Assembly: GCA_963921345.3 (NCBI GenBank)
Contig: CAWUFE020000009.1
Span: 186,001 to 250,000, forward strand
Source: Hoeflea_A sp963921345
GTDB taxonomy: Bacteria; Pseudomonadota; Alphaproteobacteria; Rhizobiales; Rhizobiaceae
Direction: 5' to 3'
DNA length: 64,000 bases
Shown here: one piece after another, positions 51,557 to 60,304 of the stretch
Layout of the letters: each line of letters begins with the position of its first letter
How positions within the stretch are numbered: the first letter of the stretch is position 1
Program-made: the position numbers and the translations under genes
Notes under the pieces: generated by a model
Databases searched by the model: none
What the model saw: the letters and a program-made list of their open reading frames with translations, nothing else
What the model was told of the DNA's origin: nothing

Positions 51557-53974
51557 ATGCAGACCCATGCGCAAGCGGTCATCATCGGCGGCGGTGTCGT
51601 CGGCTGTTCGATCCTCTTTCACCTCGCCAAGTTCGGCTGGAAGGACGTGGTGCTGCTGGAGCGCAGCGAACTGACGTCGGGATCGAGTTGGCACGCCGCC
51701 GGCCAGATCCACACGATCAGCTCCGACCCGAACATTTCGCGCCTGCAGGGCTATACCATCAATCTCTACAAGGAGATCGAGGAGCTGTCGGGCCACTCCT
51801 GCGGCATGCACAATACCGGCGGCTTCTATCTCGCCTCCAACCAGGACTGGTACGACTATCTCAAGCGCGAGCGCTCCAAGGCCCGCACCATGGGCCTCGA
51901 CCAGGAGTTCATCTCAGTCGAGGAAGCGGCGCGCCGCCACCCGCTGATCGATCCGAACCACTACGTCGCGGCCCTGTGGGACCCGCTTGACGGCGATATC
52001 GATCCGTCCGGCGTCACCTATGCCTACGCCAAGGCGGCCCGCCATTACGGCGCCCGCTACCACACCCACACGCCGGTGATAGAAACCAATCAGCGGCCGG
52101 ACGGCTCCTGGGACGTGGTCACACCCAGCGGCACGATTCATGCCGAGGTGATCATCAATGCCGGCGGCCTGTGGGCCCGCGAGGTCGGACATCTTTCCGG
52201 CGTCGACCTGCCGGTGCAGCCGATGGAGCACCATTACCTTATTACCGAGGCGATTCCCGAGATCGTCGAACGCGATCCGGAAGACCGGCTGCCGGCCGGC
52301 ATCGACTACGAGGGCAACATCTATTTCCGCCAGGAACGGCAGGGCATGCTGCTCGGCACCTACGAGCCGAAGGCGACGCCGTGGAAGGTCGACGGCACCC
52401 CGCTCGATTTCGGCCACGAATTGCTGGCGCCCGATCTCGACCGCATCGCCGAACGGCTGGAACTCGGCTTCGAGCGCATTCCGGCGCTCGGCCGCGCCGG
52501 CATCAAGGACATGATCAACGGCCCATTCACCTTCGGGCCGGACGGCAATCCGATGATCGGTCCGGTCCCCGGCATGCGCAATTACTGGGTCGCCGTCGGC
52601 GTCATGGCCGGCTTCTGCCAGGGCGGCGGCGTCGGCCTGTGCCTGGCCGAATGGCTGATCGACGGCGAACCGTCCATCGACGTCTGGGCCATGGATGTCG
52701 CCCGCTTCGGCGAATTCGCCACGCCCGATTTCGGCACGGTGAAGTCGACGGAGAACTACGAACGCCGTTTCGTCATGACCTTCCCCAACGAGACCCTGCC
52801 GAAGGGCCGCCGCCAGAAGACCACGGCGCTCTACGACCGCCTGGTCGCACGCGGCGCCGTCATGGATGCGAGCTTCGGCCTCGAAAACGCATTGTGGTTC
52901 GCCGGCACGCCGGACGAGGCGCATGAGGAGCCGACCTTCAAGCGCTCGCGCGCGCATTACTACGTCGCCGAGGAGGTCCGCGCCGTGCGCGAGGATGTCG
53001 GCGCCATCGAGATCGCAAATTTCGCCAAGCACGCCGTGCGCGGCCCCGGCGCCCGCGCCTTCCTCGACCGCATCTGCGCCGGACGGGTGCCCAAACAGGG
53101 CCGCCTCGCCCTGACGCCGCTGCTGACCCCCAAGGGCAGGCTCTACGGCGACATGACCGTCGCCTGCCTGGCCGAGGACGAGTTCATGCTGTTCGGTTCG
53201 GGCGCCGCCCAGGAGATGCACCGCCGCTGGTTCGAAAAACACCTGCCGGACGAGAGCGTGACCTACGAGAACCTCTCGGACGCCTATCACGGCATGGCGA
53301 TCTCCGGCCCGAAATCGCGCACGCTGCTGTCGCGCATCTGCCGCGACGACGTCTCTGGCGAGGCGCTGAAATTCCGCGACATCCGCCGTACCTACGTCGC
53401 CGGCGTGCCGGCGCTGCTCGCGCGCGTCTCGTTTTCCGGCGAACTCGGCTACGAGATCTACTGCGCCCCGCAATATCAGCTCAGGCTGTTCGAGGGCATC
53501 GAGGAGGCCGGCGCCGATCTCGGCCTCAAGCTCTACGGCAACCGCGCGCTGATGTCGCTGCGGCTGGAAAAGAACTGGGGCGCCTGGACCCTCGACTTCC
53601 GGCCCGATTTCACCGCCGCCCAGTCCGGCCTCGACGCCTTCATCCAGTGGGACAAGGATTTCATCGGCAAGGAAGCGGCTCTCGCCGAACGCGAAACCGG
53701 CCCCGACAGGAAGCTCGTCACCATGGTGATCGAATCCAACGGCATCGACGTCAGCAACGACGAGGCGATCCTCAAGGACGGCCGCTGCGTCGGCTCCGTC
53801 AGCTCCGGCGGCTTCGCCCACCATTCTGGCCGCTCCATGGCGCTGGGCTATGTGCCGACGGCGCTGGCGGAAGATGGCACCCGGCTGGAAGTCGAGATCC
53901 TCGGCGAGATGTACCCCGCCATCGTCACGGCCCGCCCGGTCTATGATCCCGAAGGGTCAAGGATGAGGGGCTAG
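51557..53974 (+). CDS. FAD-dependent dimethylglycine/sarcosine dehydrogenase-like protein (DAO + GcvT)
   Basis: An 805-residue two-domain enzyme. The N-terminal DAO-type FAD domain has AVIIGGGVVGCSILFHLAKFG, SGSSWHAAGQIH (the His is the usual covalent-FAD attachment in this group) and MIGPVPGMRNYWVAVGVMAG. The C-terminal half (about 430-805) is a GcvT-like tetrahydrofolate domain (RGPGARAFLDRICAGRVP, GELGYEIYCAPQYQ, ALMSLRLEKNWGAW). It oxidises an N-methyl group and passes formaldehyde to tetrahydrofolate. It is co-transcribed with the MttB-family gene; together they point to stepwise demethylation of a betaine or methylated amino acid. Confidence 0.92.
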   Translation: MQTHAQAVIIGGGVVGCSILFHLAKFGWKDVVLLERSELTSGSSWHAAGQIHTISSDPNISRLQGYTINLYKEIEELSGHSCGMHNTGGFYLASNQDWYDYLKRERSKARTMGLDQEFISVEEAARRHPLIDPNHYVAALWDPLDGDIDPSGVTYAYAKAARHYGARYHTHTPVIETNQRPDGSWDVVTPSGTIHAEVIINAGGLWAREVGHLSGVDLPVQPMEHHYLITEAIPEIVERDPEDRLPAGIDYEGNIYFRQERQGMLLGTYEPKATPWKVDGTPLDFGHELLAPDLDRIAERLELGFERIPALGRAGIKDMINGPFTFGPDGNPMIGPVPGMRNYWVAVGVMAGFCQGGGVGLCLAEWLIDGEPSIDVWAMDVARFGEFATPDFGTVKSTENYERRFVMTFPNETLPKGRRQKTTALYDRLVARGAVMDASFGLENALWFAGTPDEAHEEPTFKRSRAHYYVAEEVRAVREDVGAIEIANFAKHAVRGPGARAFLDRICAGRVPKQGRLALTPLLTPKGRLYGDMTVACLAEDEFMLFGSGAAQEMHRRWFEKHLPDESVTYENLSDAYHGMAISGPKSRTLLSRICRDDVSGEALKFRDIRRTYVAGVPALLARVSFSGELGYEIYCAPQYQLRLFEGIEEAGADLGLKLYGNRALMSLRLEKNWGAWTLDFRPDFTAAQSGLDAFIQWDKDFIGKEAALAERETGPDRKLVTMVIESNGIDVSNDEAILKDGRCVGSVSSGGFAHHSGRSMALGYVPTALAEDGTRLEVEILGEMYPAIVTARPVYDPEGSRMRG

Positions 53975-53985
53975 CCCAGGGCTAG

Positions 53986-54750
53986 CTAGTGCTCCACCCG
54001 TTCGGCCCAGCCGGCAAATATCCGCTCCAGAAAGACGACGGCGTAGTAGAGGATGATGCCGAGAAAAGCGAGGGCGATGAGCACCGCGAACATCAGCGGA
54101 TAGTCCCCGTTGGTCTCGCCCGATTTGAACAGCGCTCCGAGCCCGCGGCCATGCGGCGAAACGATTTCGACGAGATTGGTGCCGATGAAGGCGAGCGTGA
54201 CGGCGACCTTCAGCGCTCCGAAGAATTCGGGCAGGGTTTTCGGCAGGGCGATCTTGGTGAAGATCGTGAACCGCGATGCGCCCAGCGAGCGAAGGATGTC
54301 GCGATATTCGGGTTCCAGCGTGGACAGGCCGATCCCGACCGAAACCGCGATCGGAAAAAAGGAGATCATGAAGGCCATCAGCACCGTATTGAGGTCGTGC
54401 TGGCCGATGAAGATCAGGGCTATAACGGGCACCAGGGTTGCCTTCGGGATGGCGTTGAAGCCGACCAGCAACGGGTAGAGGCCGTCGCGGACGATGCGCG
54501 AAAATCCCATGAGCATGCCGAGAAAGGTGCCGACGAGCACCGCGATCGCCAGTCCTGCGACCGTTCGCCAGAGGGTTTGCCATCCCATGACGAGAAACAG
54601 GTTCCAGTATTTCGCATAGGCCGGCGGCAGGTCGGAGGGCGATGCCATTTTATAGTTCGGCCAGCCATTGACCCAGACGATGAACTCCCAAAGCGCCAGG
54701 AAAAGGATGATGGCGGCTACCGGAACGCCGATTTTCCGGATCGCGCTCAT
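53986..54750 (-). CDS. ABC permease of NMT1/taurine-type importer
   Basis: A 254-residue SsuC/TauC-class permease: an N-terminal helix (VPVAAIILFLALWEFIVW), GMLMGFSRIVRDGLYPLLVGFNAIPKATLVPVIALIFIG, and the EAA loop YRDILRSLGASRFTIFTKIALPKTLPEFF. Start: ATG 54750 overlaps the ATPase stop by 4 bp; the frame extends to 54822 inside the ATPase gene. Converges on the dehydrogenase gene. Confidence 0.93.
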   Translation of the reverse strand: MSAIRKIGVPVAAIILFLALWEFIVWVNGWPNYKMASPSDLPPAYAKYWNLFLVMGWQTLWRTVAGLAIAVLVGTFLGMLMGFSRIVRDGLYPLLVGFNAIPKATLVPVIALIFIGQHDLNTVLMAFMISFFPIAVSVGIGLSTLEPEYRDILRSLGASRFTIFTKIALPKTLPEFFGALKVAVTLAFIGTNLVEIVSPHGRGLGALFKSGETNGDYPLMFAVLIALAFLGIILYYAVVFLERIFAGWAERVEH

Positions 54751-55538
54751 GTCTCGTCCTCCGGCTTGCGGCCCTGCGCGATCCGGATCTGGTCGCGCAG
54801 CGTGTGCAGCATGTCGACGCATTCCGGCTCGAACAGACCGTCGATGACCCGCGGTCCGGGAAAGGCGACATCCAGAACGAATTGCATGGTCGCCGGCCGG
54901 CCCGACAGGACAAGGACCTGATCGCCCAGAAAGACGCTTTCCCGCAGGTCATGGGTGATCAGCACGGACGTGAAGGGCTCCTGCTTGCGCAATTCGTGCA
55001 TGGTCTGCCACAGGTCTTCGCGGGTGAAGGCGTCGAGTGCGCCGAACGGCTCGTCCATGATGAGAACGTCCGGTTTGTGGACGATCGCCCGGCAAAGCGA
55101 CGCACGCTGGCGCATGCCGCCGGACAGCGCCGACGGCCGTTTGTGCTCGAAACCCTCCAGCCCCACCAGGGCCAGCAGTTCCAGGGCCCGCGCCTCCTTG
55201 TCCGCCTTCGGCATCGACGGCGCCACGATCTCCAGAGGCAGGATCACGTTTTGCAGGATGGTGCGCCATTCCAGCAGCACCGGGTTCTGGAACGCCATGC
55301 CCACGGTCTTGCGCGGTCCCCGAACCCGTTCGCCGTGAAGCCAGACCTCGCCGGCGTCCGGTTTCATCAGGCCGGCGATCAGCCGCGTCAGGGTCGACTT
55401 GCCGCAGCCCGACGGCCCCACCACGGCGCAGAACTCGCCCTCCGGCACGGCCATGGTCAGGTCGTCGAGCACCGGCAGAGGCCCGTTGGGCGTCTGATAG
55501 GCGTGGGTTACGCCTTTGATTTCAATCAGATTTGACAC
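54747..55538 (-). CDS. ABC ATPase of NMT1/taurine-type importer
   Basis: A 263-residue SsuB/TauB-class ATPase: Walker A GPSGCGKST, Q-loop AFQNPVLLEWRT, signature LSGGMRQRA, Walker B VLIMDEPFGALD and H-loop VLITHDLRE. It lies 42 bp after the binding-protein gene, with a perfect GC stem-loop in between, and is coupled to the permease gene. Confidence 0.93.
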   Translation of the reverse strand: MSNLIEIKGVTHAYQTPNGPLPVLDDLTMAVPEGEFCAVVGPSGCGKSTLTRLIAGLMKPDAGEVWLHGERVRGPRKTVGMAFQNPVLLEWRTILQNVILPLEIVAPSMPKADKEARALELLALVGLEGFEHKRPSALSGGMRQRASLCRAIVHKPDVLIMDEPFGALDAFTREDLWQTMHELRKQEPFTSVLITHDLRESVFLGDQVLVLSGRPATMQFVLDVAFPGPRVIDGLFEPECVDMLHTLRDQIRIAQGRKPEDET

Positions 55539-55551
55539 GCTTGCGGGAGTT

Positions 55552-55573
55552 GCCGCCCGCTTCTGCGGGCGGC
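55552..55573 (-). promoter_or_regulatory. Perfect stem-loop between binding-protein and ATPase genes
   Basis: GCCGCCCGC/GCGGGCGGC, 9 bp perfect with a 4-nt loop (ttct on the plus strand), immediately after the binding-protein stop on the minus strand and before the ATPase start. No T-run follows, so it more likely protects the binding-protein message and lowers downstream expression than terminates fully. Confidence 0.6.
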
Positions 55574-55580
55574 GTTGCCA

Positions 55581-56585
55581 TCATTGCAGCATGATCTTGT
55601 CGTCGGGCAGGTAGGAGCCGTCGAAATACAGCGCCGGATCCGGTTCCGTTTGAAACTCGTAGACCGATTTGGTCTGTTCAATCGCTTTTGCCATGCGATC
55701 TGCGTCGATGCCGCCCATTCCGTTTTCCTTGACGGCGTCCGTCAGGACATTGGCATCGATGGCCATCTGCAAACGCTCGGTCTCGAGCGCTGCGTCTGCT
55801 GCCGGATTGCGCTTGAGCAGGCTTTCGATGGCGGCGGCCGGGTCGGCAACCGCGTCTTTCCAGCCCATGCCCACGGCCTTGACGAAGCTGGACACGATCT
55901 CGGGATTTTCCTTTGCGAAGTCGGTGTTCACCAGAATGGCATTGCCGTAGAGCGACACCCCGTGGTCGCTCATCAGGAGAATGCTCTGGTCTTCCAACGG
56001 GATGCCGAGCCGTTTCAGGTTGAGCGTCGACGAAAAGGAGAAGCCGGTCACGGCCGCGACTTTTCCTTCCGCCAGCATCGGTTCGCGGGTGGGAAAGCCG
56101 ACGGGCTCGACGGTGATTGCGTCCATGTCGAGACCGTTCTCGGCGGCGAAGATCGGGAACTGCGCCCAGGCGCCGTCCGGCGGCGGGGCGCCCAGCACCT
56201 TGCCCTCCAGATCCTTGGGTGCCTCGATGCCGAGCGACTTGCGCCCGACCACAGCGAAGGGCGGCTTGTCGTAGACCATCATCACCGCGGTAACGGGCGC
56301 GCCCGGGTTCTGGTCGAGGAACCGCATCAGCGAATTGATGTCGGCAAATCCGACCGGAAACGCCCCGGTCGCGACTTTCGGAATGGCGTCCAGCGAGCCC
56401 CTGCCTTCGGCGACTTCCACCGAAAGGCCCTCGGCGTCGAAATAGCCCTTGTCGATGGCGACGAAATAGGGAGCGGAGGGTCCCTCGAATTTCCAGTCGA
56501 GGGCGAAGTTGATTTTTTCCTGGGCGAGGCCGCCGGTGGAGAAGGCCGCCAGCACGGCAGCCGCGGCAAGCAAAGATCTGATCAT
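55581..56585 (-). CDS. NMT1/THI5-like ABC solute-binding protein
   Basis: A 334-residue receptor with a signal peptide ending GGLAQ. It has the NMT1/SsuA pattern INFALDWKFEGPSAPYFVAIDKGYFDAEGL, GFADINSLMRFL and GYFD...VEVAEGRGS. Relatives bind thiamine pyrimidine precursors, riboflavin, taurine or nitriles. I checked the upstream region for a TPP or FMN riboswitch and found none, so a vitamin role is unsupported. Being beside the demethylation genes, it may import a methylated amine, but no shared regulation is visible. Confidence 0.9.
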   Translation of the reverse strand: MIRSLLAAAAVLAAFSTGGLAQEKINFALDWKFEGPSAPYFVAIDKGYFDAEGLSVEVAEGRGSLDAIPKVATGAFPVGFADINSLMRFLDQNPGAPVTAVMMVYDKPPFAVVGRKSLGIEAPKDLEGKVLGAPPPDGAWAQFPIFAAENGLDMDAITVEPVGFPTREPMLAEGKVAAVTGFSFSSTLNLKRLGIPLEDQSILLMSDHGVSLYGNAILVNTDFAKENPEIVSSFVKAVGMGWKDAVADPAAAIESLLKRNPAADAALETERLQMAIDANVLTDAVKENGMGGIDADRMAKAIEQTKSVYEFQTEPDPALYFDGSYLPDDKIMLQ

Positions 56586-56647
56586 GGGTGTTCCCTTAGT
56601 ATTGTTTCACGGCACATCCAACCGCATGAACATTTTTTGATCAAGAC

Positions 56648-56695
56648 AAAAAAATGGGCAATCGGTGCCTCGATCTGAGGCACGCCGATGTTTTT
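56648..56695. terminator. Bidirectional intrinsic terminator after the lysR gene
   Basis: Stem ATCGG+TGCCTC / GAGGCA+CCGAT (56661-56671 with 56677-56689, a 2-nt bulge, 5-nt loop), 11 bp in all. On the plus strand it is followed by TTTTT (56691-56695); on the minus strand by seven T residues (complement of 56654-56648) after six bases. It most likely ends the LysR transcript coming from 57660 and insulates the binding-protein promoter. Confidence 0.65.
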
Positions 56696-56790
56696 GCCGT
56701 GGGTGCGGTGTCAAATTCCCTGACACGACAGATATCGGCCTTGGCAGGAGTTCAGCGGAACAGACCTCGCAGACCGGCTTTTGATTGCAA

Positions 56791-57660
56791 CTACGATGCC
56801 TGTTTCAGGGCGAGCAGTTCCCCTGCCAGAAAGTCGACAAATCTGCGAACCCGCACCGTCCTTTGAAGATCCGAATGCAACAGGATCCACAGCCATGGAC
56901 CTTTCGACAGATCCGTATCCGGCACGCGGCGAAGCTTTGGAAATGCGCTCTCGAACAGGGTCGGCATATGCGACATGCCGCAGTTCTGGTTCAACAGGCA
57001 GGCACGCATGTAACCGTCGCTTACCCTGTGCCGTAGCTGGGCCATTCGGAACATTGACGGCGGGCGCCAGTTGTCGTCGGCAAATCCGATCCAGCTCAAC
57101 CCTTCGCCTTGATCGCCTGCGTTCGGGAAAACGTCCCGAATGTAAGTCTCACTCGCATAAACACCCAAAATCAGCCTGAAGAGCTTTCGCGCGACAACAT
57201 CATCCACGACCTCGTCCGCGGCGCGCAGCGAGACGTCGGTTTCATCGTTTGTGATGGATTCGACTTCCGTCGTCAGGCGCAATTCGATGTCGATCCTGGG
57301 GTACTTCTGGTGAAAGCGCCCGATGATCGGCGCGATAAAGTCATAGGCGAGTGTCGGAGACAGCGAGAAGCGGATCGTGCCCGTCTCGCTCTTGTCCAAC
57401 CCTTCCACCTTTTTGCGCGCAGCCAGAACCGTCTGTTCGGCATCCTCGACAACCGGCAGCAGGGCCTCGCCGAACTCCGTGAGCGTGAACCCGCGTTTGG
57501 AACGGTGAAACAGGCGGACACCGTAGCTGGCCTCGAGAGACTGGATGTTCCGGTTTACGGTTCCGTAGCTTGCATTGATCGTGCTTGCCGCGGCGCGCAG
57601 GCTGCCTGCGCGGGCGACCGCAAGAAAATATGGCAGCAGCTCCCAGTCGAATGATCTCAT
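56791..57660 (-). CDS. LysR family regulator
   Basis: A 289-residue regulator: winged helix (WELLPYFLAVARAGSLRAAASTINASYGTVNRNIQSLEASYG) and a short ligand domain (GTIRFSLSPTLAYDFIAPIIGRFHQKYPRIDIEL). Start: ATG 57660 behind GGGGCAGGA; the frame is open to 57768 across the promoter. It diverges from the cytochrome b561 gene (136-bp gap, containing repeated ACATG-like motifs near 57680-57710) and is a likely regulator of it. Confidence 0.9.
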   Translation of the reverse strand: MRSFDWELLPYFLAVARAGSLRAAASTINASYGTVNRNIQSLEASYGVRLFHRSKRGFTLTEFGEALLPVVEDAEQTVLAARKKVEGLDKSETGTIRFSLSPTLAYDFIAPIIGRFHQKYPRIDIELRLTTEVESITNDETDVSLRAADEVVDDVVARKLFRLILGVYASETYIRDVFPNAGDQGEGLSWIGFADDNWRPPSMFRMAQLRHRVSDGYMRACLLNQNCGMSHMPTLFESAFPKLRRVPDTDLSKGPWLWILLHSDLQRTVRVRRFVDFLAGELLALKQAS

Positions 57661-57796
57661 GTCCTGCCCCACGTGTTCTACATGCGTAACAGCATGTTCT
57701 ATCATGTTATATTTTTGACAGAATAGCCATCTGTTACATCGCGTTGAAGGTCGGGGGGGCCGTAGCACACACGTCGGCTTCAGAAGGAGACGTCTG

Positions 57797-58330
57797 ATGA
57801 ACAGATACCACCCTTTGCTTGTGACGCTTCATTGGCTTGTCGCGATCATGATCCTGATTTCGTTGTTCGTGGGTGGGCCAATGCTCGCGGAAATGAAAAA
57901 CTCCGATCCCCAAAAAGCCACGGCGCTCACCGGGCACATGATCTGGGGCATTTGCATTGGCGTGCTGATGTTGGCGCGTCTTGCGATTCGTCTGTTTACG
58001 CGCAAGCCGCCCCTGGCTGATGCCGGACATCCCTCGCTCAATTTCGGCGCGCAAGCCGCCCATGCGGCACTGTACGTGCTGGTGTTTGCGATGGTGGCCA
58101 GCGGTCTGGGGATTGCCTATTCCGCCGATTTATTCGCTATCGTCTTCGGTGGTTCCGATGCGTCTTTGCCCGCCAGTTTCAATGACATTCCTGCGCGCAT
58201 GGTGCATGGGATCGTTGCCACTCTGATAATGCTGTTGGTCGGTCTGCACGTGTTGGGGTGGGCCTACCACCAGTTCGTGCGCCACGACCGCTTGATCAGC
58301 CGTATGTGGTTTGGGCGAAGGGCCGGATAA
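57797..58330 (+). CDS. Cytochrome b561 family membrane protein
   Basis: A 177-residue protein with four membrane helices and the haem-ligand histidines of bacterial cytochrome b561: VTLHWLVAIMILISLF (helix 1), LTGHMIWGICIGVLML (helix 2), AAHAALYVLVFAMV (helix 3), and MVHGIVATLIMLLVGLHVLGW (helix 4). These carry electrons between quinol and periplasmic acceptors, often against superoxide. AGAAGGAG precedes ATG 57797. Confidence 0.93.
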   Translation: MNRYHPLLVTLHWLVAIMILISLFVGGPMLAEMKNSDPQKATALTGHMIWGICIGVLMLARLAIRLFTRKPPLADAGHPSLNFGAQAAHAALYVLVFAMVASGLGIAYSADLFAIVFGGSDASLPASFNDIPARMVHGIVATLIMLLVGLHVLGWAYHQFVRHDRLISRMWFGRRAG

Positions 58331-58453
58331 GCGCGAGGTACTAACGCTATTCCGGTGTTCCGAACCTGACGTTCGTTGGATTTGCTGCAATTCGTTTGGC
58401 GGGTCGCCTCAACGGGGACAGGAACTGGCCGGCATCGGCAAATATTCAGCCGT

Positions 58454-58700
58454 CACTCGTGAATCGCCTCGATCGCTCCCAGCTCGTCGTGCTGCCGGTC
58501 GAGCGTCGCGTCGTCGATCGCTTCGAAGGCGGTGGCGACCCAGTGGGCGTTGGCGAGCGCCATCTCGTTGAAGGTGGCGAGGCCGCGTTCGGTCAGCCGG
58601 ATCATGAAGCGGCGGCGGTCGCCCGGGTCGGCGACGCGCTTGACCAGGCCGTCGGCCTCCATGCGGTCGAGCAGCGACGAGATGTTGCCGGAGGGGGCGA
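58454..58700 (-). pseudogene. Duplicated 3' end of the marR gene (fragment)
   Basis: 247 bp that match 60058-60304, the 3' part of the intact marR gene, with only three differences seen (58463, a T/A near 58493, and a G/A near 58656). It encodes the last 80 or so residues of the regulator, from the wing (SSLLDRMEADGLVKRVADPGDRRRF) to the stop. Beyond 58700 the sequence departs completely, so 5' coding sequence is absent. This is a gene fragment created by insertion or duplication, not a functional regulator. Confidence 0.85.
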
Positions 58701-60057
58701 ACTGGCCGATGCGGTTGGCCGATCGGTTCGAGCCTCTTGCAGATATCCGGATCCGTCGACTCTAGCAATATCTAGCTATGTATAGCGTTTTTTGATAGAT
58801 TGTACTATAAATAGCTAGAGCTAGAATTGGATGTGTTGCGATGGATCCATACCAAAACCCGTTTGCACCGGGAGCCGGAAGCCGGCCGCCTGAGCTTGCC
58901 GGGAGAGATCCGATTCTTGAAGTTGCGAGAATTTCCTGCGGAAGGGCCGTCAAAGGGCGAAGTACCCGATCAATTATGCTCTTGGGGCTCAGAGGAACAG
59001 GCAAAACGGTGCTGCTCAATGAGATCGGCAAGATCGCAGAGAGCGAAGGCCTTCTTGTTTCGAAGGTCGAAGCGCCTGAAGGGGAAAGCCTTCCTCGATT
59101 GATTTACCCTGAGCTGCGGAAAGCGATGCGCTCATTGTCGGGAGTTGAGGCTGCGAAGCAAATCGCTACTCGCGGTTTGAGAGGGCTGCGCAACTTTGCG
59201 TCGATTTTCAAGATTGCGGTCGCTGGCGTTGAAGTCGGCGTTGAACCGGAACCCGGCCTCGCCGATAGCGGCGATTTGCAATACGACCTTCCTGCCCTTT
59301 TCGAAATGATCGGTCGCGCGGCGCAAGCTGCAGGCAGGGGGTGGATTCTATTGATCGACGAAGTGCAATATCTCTCGGAGACTGATCTCTCGGCGCTTAT
59401 CGTGTCAATTCACCGGATGTCCCAAGAGGGGCTACCTGTGCTTATGGTTGGCGCGGGCCTCCCACAGGTCGCTCGCCTTGCCGGTGAGGCAAAATCTTAC
59501 GCTGAACGACTCTTCCTCTACCCTGAAGTCGGTGCCCTCGATCCCGTCTCCGCGGCCAAGGCGGTTGAAAAGCCCATAATCGACGAGGGCGCCTCGATAG
59601 CGGCTGATGCGTTGGATGCAGTTGTTGATCGAACCCAGGGATACCCGTTCTTTCTCCAGGAATGGGCTTCTGTCTCGTGGAACAACTCAGATGGGCCCGT
59701 AATTTCACTGGAAGATGTAAACACCTCCTACGCTGAAACGCTGGCTTTGCTGGATGCGGGTTTCTTCAGGGTCCGAATTGACCGTTTGACCCGAGGGGAA
59801 GTCCAGTTTGTAACGGTGATGTCCAAACTTGGAGACGGGCCTTATGCCATGGCCGAAATCGCGCAGGCCATGGACAGGACATTGCAATCCCTGGGCCCCA
59901 CACGCGCCAATATCATTTCCAAAGGCATGATCTACAGCACCGATCACGGCTACCTTGACTTTACCGTACCGCTATTTGCCGAATACATGCGACGCCAATC
60001 TTGAATCGCTGCCCGCAGTGATGAACCGGCTCGCTCCCGGTGCCGACTTTCCAGTTC
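58701..60057. mobile_element. Inserted segment bounded by 247-bp marR repeats
   Basis: 1,357 bp between the two marR copies. It carries one AAA ATPase gene, and its base composition is clearly more AT-rich than the surroundings, especially 58740-58840. No transposase, integrase or terminal inverted repeat is seen. The structure (target end, insert, intact target) is what single-crossover integration of a 1.6-kb circle sharing 247 bp with marR would leave, or integration of an element that restores the 3' end of its target gene. The mechanism is inferred. Confidence 0.6.
58841..60004 (+). CDS. AAA ATPase in inserted segment
   Basis: A 387-residue P-loop protein: Walker A GLRGTGKT (residues 49-56), Walker B WILLIDEVQYL (about 168-178), a sensor-1-like LMVGAGLPQVARLAG, and a C-terminal winged-helix-like region (AMAEIAQAMDRTLQSLGPTRANIISKGMI). 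It resembles archaeal-type/AAA-16 ATPases found as lone cargo in mobile segments. The role is unknown; defence or stress function cannot be shown from sequence. The upstream 100 bp is very AT-rich with CTAG-containing inverted repeats; the ribosome site is weak. Lower GC and different codon use from neighbours support recent transfer. Confidence 0.8.
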   Translation: MDPYQNPFAPGAGSRPPELAGRDPILEVARISCGRAVKGRSTRSIMLLGLRGTGKTVLLNEIGKIAESEGLLVSKVEAPEGESLPRLIYPELRKAMRSLSGVEAAKQIATRGLRGLRNFASIFKIAVAGVEVGVEPEPGLADSGDLQYDLPALFEMIGRAAQAAGRGWILLIDEVQYLSETDLSALIVSIHRMSQEGLPVLMVGAGLPQVARLAGEAKSYAERLFLYPEVGALDPVSAAKAVEKPIIDEGASIAADALDAVVDRTQGYPFFLQEWASVSWNNSDGPVISLEDVNTSYAETLALLDAGFFRVRIDRLTRGEVQFVTVMSKLGDGPYAMAEIAQAMDRTLQSLGPTRANIISKGMIYSTDHGYLDFTVPLFAEYMRRQS

Positions 60058-60304
60058 TCACTCGTGGATCGCCTCGATCGCTCCCAGCTCGTCGTGCAGC
60101 CGGTCGAGCGTCGCGTCGTCGATCGCTTCGAAGGCGGTGGCGACCCAGTGGGCGTTGGCGAGCGCCATCTCGTTGAAGGTGGCGAGGCCGCGTTCGGTCA
60201 GCCGGATCATGAAGCGGCGGCGGTCGCCCGGGTCGGCGACGCGCTTGACCAAGCCGTCGGCCTCCATGCGGTCGAGCAGCGACGAGATGTTGCCGGAGGG
60301 GGCG
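60058..60304 (-). repeat. Second copy of the 247-bp repeat (inside intact marR)
   Basis: Direct repeat of 58454-58700, offset by exactly 1,604 bp, about 99 % identical. This copy is continuous with the 5' part of the marR gene. Confidence 0.9.

Noticed and set aside
56586..56790. TPP or FMN riboswitch before the NMT1-type receptor
   Set aside because: None of the conserved riboswitch core segments are seen; the structure present is a terminator stem.
58409..58768. A functional second MarR protein
   Set aside because: The minus frame holds only the C-terminal part after 58700; upstream residues are unrelated, so it is a fragment.
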